A stretch of DNA of 64,000 nucleotides from Streptomyces alfalfae (GCF_004127445.1 NZ_QEXM01000041.1:186001-250000); one strand, 5' to 3'. Positions 6,717 through 15,659 are shown, counted from the first letter of the stretch. The notes: generated from the sequence alone by a model not told the origin. Program-made: numbers and translations.

Positions 6717-7895
6717 TCAGTCGTTGACGAAGTCCGCGGCCGCGAGGAGCGCGGTGTCGCAGTTGTCGGAGAAGATGCCGTCGATGCCCGTCTCGAAGTA
6801 GGCCTTGAACGCGCCGAAGGCGTCGCCGTAGGCGCTCGGGTCGGCGCCCTTCCTGAAGTCCACCGGCAGGAAGGTGTTCTCGTTGCGCATCGTGTACGGG
6901 TGCAGGATCAGCCGTGCGGCGTGCGCGTCCTCGACGAGCGTGGTCGGGGCGCCGAGGGCGCCGTCGGACGTGCGCGGGATGACCAGGTCGAGGGTCGGGC
7001 CGATGCCCTGCGCGTAGCCGGCCATCCACCGCAGGCCCTTGGGCGTGATCAGGTCGGCGACGGTGCGCGGGTCGCCCGCCTCCACGAAGTCCCAGGGGCG
7101 CGTCTTCGCACCGGACAGCAGGACGACGCGCGGCGCGGAGACCAGCTTGGCCAGGCGCTGGATGCTGCTGGGCTCGAAGGACTGCAGGAAGTTCGGCGAG
7201 TTCTTCGTGTGCCGGCCGTAGCGGCGCAGCAGCTTGGCGAGCGGCTCCTCCAGGCCGAGGCCCAGCTTGCGGAAGTAGGTGGGGTGCTTGGTCTCGATGT
7301 GCAGCCAGATCTCCCTGCCCCGCTTGCGGCCCTCCTTCTCGGCCCACCGGAAGACCTCCTCCAGGGTGGGCACCGCCCAGCGGCCGTCGTAGAGGGTGTT
7401 GTTCCGGCGCGTGCCCGGGATGCGCTCCTTGGCGCGCAGGGTCTTCAGCTCGGCGAGGGTGAAGTCCTCGGTGAACCAGCCGGTGAGCGAGGCGCCGTCC
7501 ACGGACTTCGTGGTCTTGCGGGAGGCGAACTCGGGGTGTGCCGCGACGTCGGTGGTCGCGGTGATGTCGTTCTCGTGACGGCACACCAGGTGGCCGTCCT
7601 TGGTGGGCACGACGTCCTGTTCGATGACGTGCGCGCCCATGTCCAGGGCGAGCTGGTAGGCGCCGAGCGTGTGCTCGGGCCGGTAGCCGCTGGCGCCCCG
7701 GTGCGCGACGACGGTCGGCTTCGGCAGGCTCTTGTATCCGCCCCCGCCGTGCCCGTGTCCGTGCCGCGCCTCGGCTCTCGCCACGCCGGGCAGTCCGATC
7801 GCGGCGGCGCCCGCGCCGAGGACCGCCGCCCCCAGTACCGCTCGCCGACCCCGGTTCGTCCCCGGCTGCTGCTGACCCGACTCCTGCGTCGCCAT
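6717..7895 (-). CDS. glpQ: Exported glycerophosphodiester phosphodiesterase
   Basis: Hydrolyses glycerophosphodiesters (deacylated phospholipids or teichoic acid parts) to glycerol-3-phosphate and an alcohol outside the cell. Predicted 392 residues from an ATG with a good SD (GGGAGG, 8 nt). The Tat-type signal is visible: GRRAVLGAAVLGAGAAAIG with the twin Arg at about residues 16-17. The GDPD core begins at VVAHRGASGYRPEHT (catalytic His-Arg and metal-binding Glu) and continues with IEQDVVPTKDGHLVCRHEN (Glu/Asp and the second His) and the C-terminal barrel segment YFETGIDGIFSDN. The start is the in-frame ATG nearest the SD. It diverges from the plsC-type gene at 8288. Confidence 0.92.
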   Translation of the reverse strand: MATQESGQQQPGTNRGRRAVLGAAVLGAGAAAIGLPGVARAEARHGHGHGGGGYKSLPKPTVVAHRGASGYRPEHTLGAYQLALDMGAHVIEQDVVPTKDGHLVCRHENDITATTDVAAHPEFASRKTTKSVDGASLTGWFTEDFTLAELKTLRAKERIPGTRRNNTLYDGRWAVPTLEEVFRWAEKEGRKRGREIWLHIETKHPTYFRKLGLGLEEPLAKLLRRYGRHTKNSPNFLQSFEPSSIQRLAKLVSAPRVVLLSGAKTRPWDFVEAGDPRTVADLITPKGLRWMAGYAQGIGPTLDLVIPRTSDGALGAPTTLVEDAHAARLILHPYTMRNENTFLPVDFRKGADPSAYGDAFGAFKAYFETGIDGIFSDNCDTALLAAADFVND

Positions 7896-8287
7896 TGGCG
7901 CTCCTCCCGATGTACCGCTGCCTTGCACCTGACAAAGCGGGACTGATCGTAGGTGGCCGGGAGTGACCAGAGGGAGACCCTGGACGGAACGTCAGGATGA
8001 CGCGATATGGCGAATGGGCGCACGATGGAGGGGGCAGGCGTACGGAACCTTCGCTACGCGGAGAGAAGTGTGTGCGTGACAAGGACCACTGCTTCGGGCC
8101 ACACCCGCCGCACGGGGATACCGTCTTCGCGAGGGCCACGCTCCCGGGCGGCTTCGCACGGGGCCGGGTCATCGCCGCGTGTCGAAGGCGTGAACCCGAT
8201 GTGCGAGAGACGGTGACCCGCGAGTACCGTACTCACCTGCACTTACCCGTCATTCACCTCGTCGACCCGTTGAACCCGGAGGGCTCG
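7896..8287. other. Divergent intergenic region glpQ / acyltransferase
   Basis: 392 bases with no convincing gene. It must hold both divergent promoters. The only clear structure is a perfect palindrome GAGTAC-C-GTACTC at 8222-8234, 54 bases before the acyltransferase start, which could be an operator. The reading frame of the acyltransferase is open upstream to 7997, but codon use and homology do not support that extension. Confidence 0.5.
8222..8234. promoter_or_regulatory. Palindrome GAGTACCGTACTC
   Basis: Perfect 6+1+6 inverted repeat upstream of the acyltransferase. A binding site for an unidentified regulator is possible. No regulator gene is adjacent. Confidence 0.3.
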
Positions 8288-8959
8288 TTGTCCCGTCTAG
8301 CGCTCATCAAGGCAGTGCTCGGACCGATCTTGCGCCTGATGTTCCGTCCACGGGTAGAGGGCGCCGAGAACATCCCCGGGACCGGACCGGTCATCCTGGC
8401 CGGCAACCACCTGACGTTCATCGACTCGATGATCCTGCCGCTCGTGACCAACCGCCCGGTGTACTTCATCGGCAAGGACGAGTACGTCACCGGCAAGGGC
8501 CTCAAGGGCCGCCTCATGGCGTGGTTCTTCACGGGCGTCGGCATGATCCCGGTGGACCGCGACGGCGGCCGCGGCGGTGTGGCCGCGCTGATGACGGGGC
8601 GTCGCATCCTCGACGACGGCAGGGTCTTCGGCATCTACCCCGAGGGCACGCGCTCCCCCGACGGGCGGCTCTACCGGGGCCGCACGGGCATCGCCCGGCT
8701 GACCCTGATGACCGGCGCGCCCGTCGTCCCCTTCGCGATGATCGGCACGGACAAGCTCCAGCCCGGCGGCAAGGGCGTGCCGCGCCCCGGCAAGGTGACG
8801 GTCCGCTTCGGCGAGGCGATGGAGTTCTCCCGGTACGACGGCATGGACCGCGACCGCTACGTGCTGCGGGCCGTGACGGACTCCGTGATGACGGAGGTCA
8901 TGCTGCTGTCGGGCCAGGAGTACGTGGACATGTACGCCACGAAGGCGAAGGCGGCGTAG
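8288..8959 (+). CDS. plsC: 1-acyl-sn-glycerol-3-phosphate acyltransferase (PlsC family)
   Basis: Acylates lysophosphatidate to phosphatidate at the membrane in phospholipid synthesis. Predicted 223 residues from a TTG start with GGAGGG 4 nt upstream. The frame is open further upstream, but the PlsC domain begins at residue 1-10 (LSRLALIKAVLGPILRLMF). Catalytic NHxxxxD is NHLTFID near residue 40, and the substrate-binding block IYPEGTRSPDGRLYRGRTG lies at about residues 117-135. Streptomyces have several PlsC paralogues, so which lysolipid it uses is open. It is divergent from the glycerophosphodiesterase gene, hinting at linked phospholipid turnover. Confidence 0.9.
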   Translation: MSRLALIKAVLGPILRLMFRPRVEGAENIPGTGPVILAGNHLTFIDSMILPLVTNRPVYFIGKDEYVTGKGLKGRLMAWFFTGVGMIPVDRDGGRGGVAALMTGRRILDDGRVFGIYPEGTRSPDGRLYRGRTGIARLTLMTGAPVVPFAMIGTDKLQPGGKGVPRPGKVTVRFGEAMEFSRYDGMDRDRYVLRAVTDSVMTEVMLLSGQEYVDMYATKAKAA

Positions 8960-9000
8960 ACCCGCGGGGCCTGAGCGGCTCCGTCCCCGGTTTTCGGTTT

Positions 9001-9030
9001 TCGCGGGCCCGGTTTTCGCGGGCCCGGTTT
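9001..9030. repeat. 15-bp tandem repeat
   Basis: Two perfect copies of TCGCGGGCCCGGTTT, preceded by a degenerate copy (CCCCGGTTTTCGGTTT at 8985-9000) and followed by a partial one. It lies between the acyltransferase and the convergent MFS gene. GGGCCC within each unit is self-complementary, so it can form small hairpins. Confidence 0.7.
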
Positions 9031-9048
9031 TCGCCCGCCAGTTCGTCG

Positions 9049-9080
9049 TCGCTGGTCGCGCGGTTCCCCGCGCCCCTGAA
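9049..9080. repeat. Dispersed Streptomyces intergenic motif
   Basis: CGCTGGTCGCGCGGTTCCCC followed by GCGCCCCTGA belongs to the family of short GC-rich motifs I recall as very frequent between Streptomyces genes. A second copy in opposite orientation lies near 46195-46225. Function unknown; often found downstream of genes. Confidence 0.5.
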
Positions 9081-9131
9081 CCCCTGCCCCGGGCGTCGCC
9101 TCGTGGCACTGAGCCCCGCGCCCCCGGCCGC

Positions 9132-10670
9132 TCAGTGCTCGACGCCGTCCTCCAGTTCCTGGCCCTTCAGCAGGAACCACGCCACCACGGCCGTGGCCAG
9201 CAGGACCACCGCCCCCACGCCGGAGGCGAACCGCAGGCCGTCCACGAAGGACGTCTGGGCCGCGTGCAGGAGCGCTTCCGCCTCGTGAGGGGGAAGGTCC
9301 CGCGTCGATTCGACCGCGCCGCCCAGTGACTCGTGGGCGGCCGACGCCACGTCGGACGGGGTGCCCGGCGGCGCCGTGAAGTCGCGGTAGACGCCCGTCA
9401 CGATGGAGCCGAGCAGCGCGATGCCGAGGGCCGCGCCCAGTTCGTACGCCGTCTCCGAGACCGCGGAGGCCGCGCCCGCCTGCTCCTTGGGCACGCTGGA
9501 GAGGATCACGTCGGCCGTCACGGTGAACGAGAAGCCCGCGCCGATGCCGACCACCAGCAGCGAGGCGCCGAGCAGCGGATAGCCGGTGTGCTGGCTCAGC
9601 CCCGTGAGCACGGCGAGCGAGAGCCCCACCGCCGCGAGCCCGCCCGCGACCACGATCCGTACGGAGAACCGCCGGGCCACCACGCCCGCGATCAGGCCCG
9701 CGGCGACCGCCCCCACGGCGGCGGGCAGTTCGGCGAGGCCGGCCTCGAACGGCCTCCTGCCCTGCACGAGTTGCAGGAACTGGGAGAGGAAGAAGACCAG
9801 GCCGGAGAGGCCGAGCACGGTCAGCAGGTCGGCGAGGACCGCCCCGGAGAAGCCGCGGTTGCTGAAGAGCCGCATGTCGAGGAGCGGTGCGCGCAGCGTG
9901 AGCTGACGGCGTACGAACCAGGTCAGCGCGGCCACACCGACCACCGCCGCCGCCACGGCGTCCCAGCGGAGCCCGTGCGCCGCCGCCTCCTTGATGGCGT
10001 ACACGACGGCGATCATGCCGACCAGGGAGAGCAGGACGCTCAGCAGGTCCCAGGGGCCCGGCGCCGGGTTCTTCGACTCGGGCAGCAGCTTGATGCCGAC
10101 CAGGACGAGAACCGCCATCACCGGCAGGTTGATGAGGAAGACCGAGCCCCACCAGAAGTGTTCGAGCAGGAAGCCGCCGACGACGGGCCCGACGGCCGCG
10201 CCCGCCGAGGCCATGGCGCCCCAGATGCCGACGGCGAGGCTCCGCTCGCGCGGGTCGTGGAAGATGTTGCGGATCAGCGCGAGGGTGGACGGCATCAGGG
10301 TCGCGCCCGCCACGCCGAGCAGCGCACGGGCCAGGATCATCAGCTCCGGGCTCGTGGCATAGGAGTTGAGGACGGACACCGCGCCGAAGGCCACCGCTCC
10401 GCAGAGCAGCAGCTTCTTCCTGCCGATCCGGTCGCCGAGGCTGCCCATGGAGACGAGCAGGCCCGCGATGACGAAGGAGTAGACGTCACCGATCCACAGC
10501 AGCTGCGTGCCGGAGGGTTCGAGGTCCTCGCTGATGTACGGCGTCGCCAGGCCGAGCACGGTCGCGTCGACGGCGACCAGGAGGACGGCGAGGACGAGCA
10601 CGGCGAGCGCGAGCCAGCGGGCCGCGCCGCGCTCCGCGTCCGGCCTGGTCCGCTCCTTGATGCTGGTCAT
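9132..10670 (-). CDS. MFS transporter, DHA2 (EmrB/QacA) family drug efflux
   Basis: Predicted 512-residue membrane protein with about 14 hydrophobic helices. The MFS motif between helices 2 and 3 is GSLGDRIGRKKLLL, and the DHA2-type helix 1 motif is VLLVAVDATVLGLA (D-x-T-x-V-x-x-A). It ends in a hydrophilic tail (LKGQELEDGVEH). It would export drugs or other hydrophobic compounds by proton antiport. Its ATG overlaps the stop of the TetR gene upstream as ATGA, so the pair is translationally coupled and very likely controlled by that regulator through the palindrome at 11237. Confidence 0.9.
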   Translation of the reverse strand: MTSIKERTRPDAERGAARWLALAVLVLAVLLVAVDATVLGLATPYISEDLEPSGTQLLWIGDVYSFVIAGLLVSMGSLGDRIGRKKLLLCGAVAFGAVSVLNSYATSPELMILARALLGVAGATLMPSTLALIRNIFHDPRERSLAVGIWGAMASAGAAVGPVVGGFLLEHFWWGSVFLINLPVMAVLVLVGIKLLPESKNPAPGPWDLLSVLLSLVGMIAVVYAIKEAAAHGLRWDAVAAAVVGVAALTWFVRRQLTLRAPLLDMRLFSNRGFSGAVLADLLTVLGLSGLVFFLSQFLQLVQGRRPFEAGLAELPAAVGAVAAGLIAGVVARRFSVRIVVAGGLAAVGLSLAVLTGLSQHTGYPLLGASLLVVGIGAGFSFTVTADVILSSVPKEQAGAASAVSETAYELGAALGIALLGSIVTGVYRDFTAPPGTPSDVASAAHESLGGAVESTRDLPPHEAEALLHAAQTSFVDGLRFASGVGAVVLLATAVVAWFLLKGQELEDGVEH

Positions 10671-11218
10671 GAGTCCACTCTCCGCTGTGCGCCGCCGATC
10701 AGCAGCTCGGCGATCATGTACGAGAAGTCCTTGGCGGCCACCCGGCCGTCCTGCACGGCCCAGGCGCCGGAGCCGATGAGGCCGTAGAACGCCTCCGTGA
10801 GCCAGGCGGGCGTCAGGTCGATGCGGAGCTCCCCGCTCTCCTGGCCCCTGCGGAAGAGCGCGGCCAGGCGGGCGTCGATGTGGGCCCAGCCGTCGTGCTG
10901 GGTGTCGCCCTCGAAGAGCTGGTTCTCCGTGTACAGGAACGCGAGGAGCCCGGCGGCCGGCTCGATCTCCTCGACCAGGCGCCGCAGCGCGTCCGGCACA
11001 CCGCCCGCGTCCAGCTCGGCCCGGTCGAGGGCGGCCTCGCACTCCTGGAGTCCCAGCTCCTCCAGCGCGCGGACGAGCGCGTCGCGCCCCGCGAAGTGGC
11101 GGTGCAGGGTGGCCCGGCTGATGCCCGCGGCGCGGGCGACCTCGTCCATGGTGGACGTGGCCTTGCGGGTGAGCAGGGCGGCGGCGCTGCGCAGGACCTG
11201 GTCGCGATCGACTGACAT
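10667..11218 (-). CDS. TetR/AcrR family transcriptional regulator of the adjacent MFS pump
   Basis: Predicted 183 residues from ATG at 11218 (MSVDRDQVLRSAAALL). The N-terminal HTH is canonical: STMDEVARAAGISRATLHRHFAGRDAL at about residues 22-48. The C-terminal ligand domain is typical for pump repressors. An ATG six codons upstream (11236) is possible, but MSVDRD matches the usual TetR start. The gene is first in a two-gene operon with the DHA2 exporter. An inverted repeat 19 bases upstream of the start is the obvious autoregulatory operator. Confidence 0.9.
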   Translation of the reverse strand: MSVDRDQVLRSAAALLTRKATSTMDEVARAAGISRATLHRHFAGRDALVRALEELGLQECEAALDRAELDAGGVPDALRRLVEEIEPAAGLLAFLYTENQLFEGDTQHDGWAHIDARLAALFRRGQESGELRIDLTPAWLTEAFYGLIGSGAWAVQDGRVAAKDFSYMIAELLIGGAQRRVDS

Positions 11219-11236
11219 GAGACAACCATAGAACAT

Positions 11237-11256
11237 GTGAGACAGTGACGTCTCAC
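11237..11256. promoter_or_regulatory. Probable TetR operator, 7+6+7 inverted repeat
   Basis: GTGAGAC-AGTGAC-GTCTCAC is a perfect inverted repeat just upstream of the TetR-MFS operon. A further GAGACA half-site at 11219-11224 abuts the start codon. Placement fits self-repression. Confidence 0.55.
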
Positions 11257-11272
11257 CACGGGGGTGCGCCTC

Positions 11273-12250
11273 TCAGTGCCAGGGCAGCTCCGCGCGCCGC
11301 GCCCAGTACTCCCCCGGCTCCTCCGCGAGCCCCTTCAGCCGCTCGGCGGTGTCCGCGTCGAGGTCGACCGCGGCGGCGTGCAGGTTCGACACCAGCTGGG
11401 CCGAGGTCGCCGCGCCGGACAGGACCACGCCCGACCACGGCTCGCGCAGCACCGCCGCGAGCGCCACGGCGTCGCAGCCGTACCCCGTCCGCTCGGCGGC
11501 CTCGCGCAGCGCGGCGGGCGCGTGCGGGGCGGCGGCGAGCCTGCCGTTGGCCACGCCTTCCTTGACGATGACGGTGAGCCCGGCGTCATGGGCCTCGGCG
11601 AGCGCGGGGCCCGCCGAGGTCTCCAGGAGGTTGTACGTGGCCTGGACGGTGCGGAAGAGCGGTTCCCCGTCGACCGTCACCGCGAGGGCGGCGCGGATCG
11701 CGGACGCCTGGTCGGGGCCGCTCACGGAGAGGCCGACGGTCACGCCCTCGGCGGCCAGCGCGGCGAGCCGGGCGTGCAGCTCCTTGTCGGCGAGCGCCGG
11801 GCTCCCGGGCGTGACGGAGTGGACCTGGTAGAGGTCGAGCCGGTCGCCGAGCAGTCCGGCCGTCTCCGCGCGCTGACGGTCGTAGGCGGCGGCGCCGTGG
11901 TCCTTGACCTCGTGCGGGCCCTCGACGTGGATGCGCCAGTCCGCCGTGTACGTGTAGCCCCACTTGCTGCCGACGACGACGTCCCGCGCGTCGGGCCTGG
12001 CCCGCAGCCACTCGCCGAGGAACTCCTCGGAGCGGCCGTACGAGCGGGCGGCGTCGACGTACCTGACGCCCGTCGCGTACGCGGCGTCGAGCAGTTCGAA
12101 GGTGCGCTCGCGCAGGGCCTCGACGCTGCGGGCGACCGGCAGGTCGCCCTCCCTGCCCAGGGTGATGTAGCCGGGCCTGCCGACGGCGGCGAGGCCGAGC
12201 CCCAGGTGCGCGGTCGGGGTCGTGGCTGCGGCCAGCCGGGCGAAGGGCAT
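11273..12250 (-). CDS. Aldo/keto reductase
   Basis: Predicted 325-residue NADPH-dependent AKR with a TIM-barrel fold. The catalytic tetrad is visible: Asp and Tyr in VRYVDAARSYGRSEEF, Lys in DVVVGSKWGY, His in DLYQVHSV. A cofactor-binding C-terminal block lies around SGVVLSGAATSAQL. The start at 12250 has GAGGAG 7-8 nt upstream; a longer open frame exists but lacks support. Substrate unknown. It stands alone, downstream of argH and transcribed in the same direction. Confidence 0.88.
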   Translation of the reverse strand: MPFARLAAATTPTAHLGLGLAAVGRPGYITLGREGDLPVARSVEALRERTFELLDAAYATGVRYVDAARSYGRSEEFLGEWLRARPDARDVVVGSKWGYTYTADWRIHVEGPHEVKDHGAAAYDRQRAETAGLLGDRLDLYQVHSVTPGSPALADKELHARLAALAAEGVTVGLSVSGPDQASAIRAALAVTVDGEPLFRTVQATYNLLETSAGPALAEAHDAGLTVIVKEGVANGRLAAAPHAPAALREAAERTGYGCDAVALAAVLREPWSGVVLSGAATSAQLVSNLHAAAVDLDADTAERLKGLAEEPGEYWARRAELPWH

Positions 12251-12329
12251 CGCGGACTCCTCGGAGGGTGGTCGTACGGGCGTTCCCGACAACGTAACCC
12301 GCGGGGCCCGCGACGCCCGTGACCTCACG

Positions 12330-13757
12330 TCACGTACGGGCGTTCGCCCACTCCCGCTGGGCCGCCAGGTCCGCCTTGACCTCGGCGAGCTGTACGGCGA
12401 CCGCCGAGGGCGCCGTACCGCCGCGGCCGTCGCGGGAGGCGAGCGCGCCCGGCACGTTCAGGACGGTGCGGACCTCGGGGGTGAGGTGCTCGGAGATCTT
12501 CGCGAACTGCTCGTCGGTGAGGGCGTCGAGCTCCTTGCCCTCCGCCTCGGCGACCTTCACGCACTCGCCCGCGACCTCGTGCGCGACGCGGAACGGCACG
12601 CCCTGCTTGACCAGCCACTCGGCGATGTCGGTGGCGAGCGAGAAGCCGGCCGGGGCCAGCTCCTCCATGCGCTCGCGGTTGACGGTGAGCGTGGCCATCA
12701 TGCCGGTGAAGGCGGGCAGCAGCACTTCGAGCTGGTCGCAGGAGTCGAAGACCGGCTCCTTGTCCTCCTGGAGGTCGCGGTTGTAGGCGAGCGGGAGGGC
12801 CTTGAGGGTGGCCATCAGGCCCGTCAGGTTGCCGATGAGGCGGCCCGACTTGCCGCGCGCCAGCTCGGCGATGTCCGGGTTCTTCTTCTGCGGCATGATC
12901 GAGGAACCGGTCGAGAAGGCGTCGTGGAGGGTGACGAAGGAGAACTCCTTCGTGTTCCAGATGATGATCTCCTCGGCGATCCGGGAGAGGTTCACGCCGA
13001 TCATCGCGGTGACGAAGGCGAACTCTGCGGCGAAGTCGCGCGAGGCGGTGCCGTCGATGGAGTTGCCCGCGCTCCCGTGCTCGAAGCCCAGCTCCTTGGC
13101 GACGGCCTCCGGGTCGAGCCCGAGGGACGACCCGGCGAGCGCGCCCGAGCCGTACGGCGACACGGCCGTGCGGGCGTCCCACTGCCGCAGCCGCTCGGCG
13201 TCCCGGGAGAGGGACTGGACGTGCGCCAGGACGTGGTGGGCGAAGAGGACCGGCTGCGCGTGCTGGAGGTGCGTGCGCCCCGGCATGGCGACGTCCGGGT
13301 GCGCCTCGGCGAGGCCGACGAGCGCGCCCTGAAGGTCGGCGATGAGACCGCCGATGATCCGCGCGTGGTCCCGCAGATACATCCGGAAGAGCGTCGCCAC
13401 CTGGTCGTTGCGGGACCGTCCGGCCCGCAGCTTGCCGCCGAGATCGGGGCCGAGCCGCTCGAGGAGGCCGCGCTCCAGGGCGGTGTGCACGTCCTCGTCG
13501 GCGACGGCGCCGACGAACGAACCGTCGGCCACGTCCGCTTCGAGCTGGTCCAGCCCGGCCAGCATGCGGGTCAGCTCGTCCTCGGTGAGCAGGCCCGCCT
13601 TGTGCAGGACGCGCGCGTGGGCACGGGACCCGGCGATGTCGTACGGCGCGAGGCGCCAGTCGAAGTGGACGGACGCGGACAGCTTCGCCAGGGCCTCGGC
13701 GGGGCCGTCGGCGAACCGTCCGCCCCAGAGCCGGACGTCACCGCTGTTGCTGCTCAC
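12330..13757 (-). CDS. argH: Argininosuccinate lyase
   Basis: Last step of arginine synthesis: splits argininosuccinate into arginine and fumarate, in the cytoplasm. Predicted 475 residues, the usual length. The fumarase/lyase superfamily signature SSIMPQKKNPD lies near residues 286-296, with the His-containing block RTHLQHAQP and the opening LWGGRFADGPAEAL. The start is GTG at 13757 with AAGGAG seven nt upstream. The gene is unlinked from the argCJBDR operon (8 kb away) and has its own ARG-box-like sequence at about 13812-13845. Confidence 0.97.
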   Translation of the reverse strand: MSSNSGDVRLWGGRFADGPAEALAKLSASVHFDWRLAPYDIAGSRAHARVLHKAGLLTEDELTRMLAGLDQLEADVADGSFVGAVADEDVHTALERGLLERLGPDLGGKLRAGRSRNDQVATLFRMYLRDHARIIGGLIADLQGALVGLAEAHPDVAMPGRTHLQHAQPVLFAHHVLAHVQSLSRDAERLRQWDARTAVSPYGSGALAGSSLGLDPEAVAKELGFEHGSAGNSIDGTASRDFAAEFAFVTAMIGVNLSRIAEEIIIWNTKEFSFVTLHDAFSTGSSIMPQKKNPDIAELARGKSGRLIGNLTGLMATLKALPLAYNRDLQEDKEPVFDSCDQLEVLLPAFTGMMATLTVNRERMEELAPAGFSLATDIAEWLVKQGVPFRVAHEVAGECVKVAEAEGKELDALTDEQFAKISEHLTPEVRTVLNVPGALASRDGRGGTAPSAVAVQLAEVKADLAAQREWANART

Positions 13758-13811
13758 TACGTGCTCCTTCGAAGCGCGGGCTCTCCACGGCGGCTCGTAC
13801 GCCGCCCCTCA

Positions 13812-13845
13812 CCATGCATGCATGAGTATGCAGAACTCTGCATGA
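13812..13845. promoter_or_regulatory. ARG-box-like site upstream of argH
   Basis: An AT-rich stretch in a GC-rich background with repeated CATGCATG / TATGCAG / CTCTGCATGA elements forms imperfect palindromes of the type bound by ArgR in Streptomyces. It starts 55 bases upstream of the argH start codon. Confidence 0.6.
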
Positions 13846-13950
13846 TTCGTCAATCGACGACGACCGGCCGCGTGCGTCGGTCGAACGCGCCGGCACGTGT
13901 CGACCGAAGTCGTCGGACATCCGCCGAGCCAGGGCGAATAATCCGTGGAC

Positions 13951-14601
13951 ATGGGAAAGACCTACGAACGCATAGACGGCAGGCTGCGCACCTTCATCGA
14001 GGAGCAGCCGATGTTCTTCACGGCGACCGCGCCCCTCGCCGACGACGGCACGATCAACCTCTCGCCCAAGGGCCTCAAGGGCTCCTTCGCCATCATCGAC
14101 GAACTGACCGTCGCCTACCTGGACTTCGCGGGCAGCAACGCCGAGACCATCGCGCACCTTCGCGAGAACGGCCGCATCACCCTCATGTGGTGCGCCTTCC
14201 AGGGCCCGCCCAACATCGTCCGGGTGCACGGCCGAGGCGAGCCCGTCTTCCGCGACGACCCGCGCTTCCCGGGGCTCCTCGGCCACTTCCCCGACAGCGG
14301 CCCCGACCAGCACGGCCTGCGGGCCGTCATCGTCGTGACGGCGGACCTCATCCGCGACACCTGCGGCTACGCGGTGCCGTTCATGTCGTACGACGAGGAC
14401 CGCGATCTGCACGCCAAGCGGTTCGCGCGCGAGGACGACGCGTCGCTCAACGCGTACTTCGAGAAGAAGGAGCACATCGCCCGGAGCATCGACGGGCTGC
14501 CGGGGCTCCCGCTCCCCCTGCCGCCCACCCCGCCGGGGGTGACCGTCCCCGAACCCGCCGCCACCGAACCGGCCGCCCCGGAGCCGACCGGTTCCGTGTA
14601 G
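13951..14601 (+). CDS. Pyridoxamine 5'-phosphate oxidase-fold protein
   Basis: Predicted 216 residues. The N-terminal split-barrel flavin-binding fold is recognisable (MGKTYERIDGRLRTFIEEQP, MFFTATAPLADDGTINLSPK, HLRENGRITLMWCAFQGPP). It is related to general PNPOx-like FMN/F420 proteins rather than to PdxH itself, so the redox substrate is unknown. The C-terminal 40 residues are Pro-rich and probably disordered. The ATG at 13951 is preferred; a GTG two codons upstream is equally possible. It is divergent from argH, sharing the region with the ARG box. Confidence 0.75.
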   Translation: MGKTYERIDGRLRTFIEEQPMFFTATAPLADDGTINLSPKGLKGSFAIIDELTVAYLDFAGSNAETIAHLRENGRITLMWCAFQGPPNIVRVHGRGEPVFRDDPRFPGLLGHFPDSGPDQHGLRAVIVVTADLIRDTCGYAVPFMSYDEDRDLHAKRFAREDDASLNAYFEKKEHIARSIDGLPGLPLPLPPTPPGVTVPEPAATEPAAPEPTGSV

Positions 14602-14657
14602 CGACCACATACCGAGACGGGGTTGCGTGCGGGACGGCCGGGGCGTTGCATCGCGCC

Positions 14658-15659
14658 GTGCAACCCGAACAGAAGCTCCACGACCCGGCCGAGGCGCCGG
14701 GCGCCGCCGACAAGGCCGCCCGCCGCGCCGTCACGGTCTTCCCCGTCCTCGTCCTGGCGGCCGGCGCCCTCGGCCTCCTCGCGCCCGGAACCTTCGAGGG
14801 CTGGGGCACGAACGTCCCGTACCTGCTCGGCGTGGTGATGTTCTGCATGGGCCTGACCATGACCCCGCTGGACTTCCAGGGCGTGGTCAAGCGCCCCTGG
14901 GCCGTCGCGCTCGGGCTCGTCGCGCACTACGTGATCATGCCCGGGCTCGGCTGGCTCATCGCCCACGCGCTCGGGCTCTCGCCGCAACTGGCCGCGGGCG
15001 TCATCCTGGTGGGCTGCGCGCCGAGCGGCACGGCCTCGAACGTGGTGACGTACCTGGCCCGCGGCGACGTGGCGCTCTCGGTCTCGGTGGCCACGGTCTC
15101 GACCGTGCTCGCGCCCCTGATCACCCCGCCGCTGACGCTGCTGCTCGCGGGTGAGTACCTGCCGGTGGACGCGGGCTCGATGGTCACGGACATCCTCAAG
15201 ACCGTGCTGCTCCCGGTCATCGCCGGACTGCTCGTACGGCTGCTCTTCGGGCGGTACGTGGACCGGGTGCTCGGCGCGCTGCCGTGGCTGTCGGCGCTGA
15301 CGATCGCGGCCATCGTCACGATCGTCGTGGCGGGCAGCGCGGCGGCCATCAAGTCGGCAGCGGCCCTGGTCCTCCTCGCCGTCGTCCTCCACAACGGCCT
15401 CGGCCTGGCCCTGGGTTACGGCGCAGGCAAGCTCTCCCGCCTCGGCCCGCCGGCGTCCCGCGCCATGGCCTTCGAGGTGGGCATGCAGAACTCCGGCCTC
15501 GCGGCGTCGCTGGCCACGGCCCACTTCAGCCCGCTGGCCGCGCTCCCCGCGGCGGTCTTCTCCGTCTGGCACAACGTGTCGGGAGCGCTGGTGGCGGCCT
15601 GGATGGCCCGCCGGCCGGCCGGACCCCAGGCAGCCGGATCGAGCCCGTCCGGGCTTTGA
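14658..15659 (+). CDS. Bile acid:sodium symporter (BASS) family transporter
   Basis: Predicted 333-residue membrane protein with about nine or ten hydrophobic helices. The family pattern is visible: YLLGVVMFCMGLTMTPLDF, GVILVGCAPSGTASNVVTYL (conserved GCxPxGTASNV) and FEVGMQNSGLAASLA (the E-x-G-x-Q-N/D-x-x-L crossover motif). BASS proteins import organic acids with sodium; members take up pantothenate, pyruvate or bile acids, and the substrate here is unknown. The start is GTG at 14658, 56 nt after the previous stop. The last residues and the stop fall in a dispersed repeat motif. Confidence 0.88.
   Translation: MQPEQKLHDPAEAPGAADKAARRAVTVFPVLVLAAGALGLLAPGTFEGWGTNVPYLLGVVMFCMGLTMTPLDFQGVVKRPWAVALGLVAHYVIMPGLGWLIAHALGLSPQLAAGVILVGCAPSGTASNVVTYLARGDVALSVSVATVSTVLAPLITPPLTLLLAGEYLPVDAGSMVTDILKTVLLPVIAGLLVRLLFGRYVDRVLGALPWLSALTIAAIVTIVVAGSAAAIKSAAALVLLAVVLHNGLGLALGYGAGKLSRLGPPASRAMAFEVGMQNSGLAASLATAHFSPLAALPAAVFSVWHNVSGALVAAWMARRPAGPQAAGSSPSGL

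Noticed and set aside
12222..15659. Very long plus-strand open frame (over 1100 codons) spanning argH
   Set aside because: Its first part is the antisense of argH and intergenic DNA; only the last part is the BASS transporter. High GC makes such shadow frames common.
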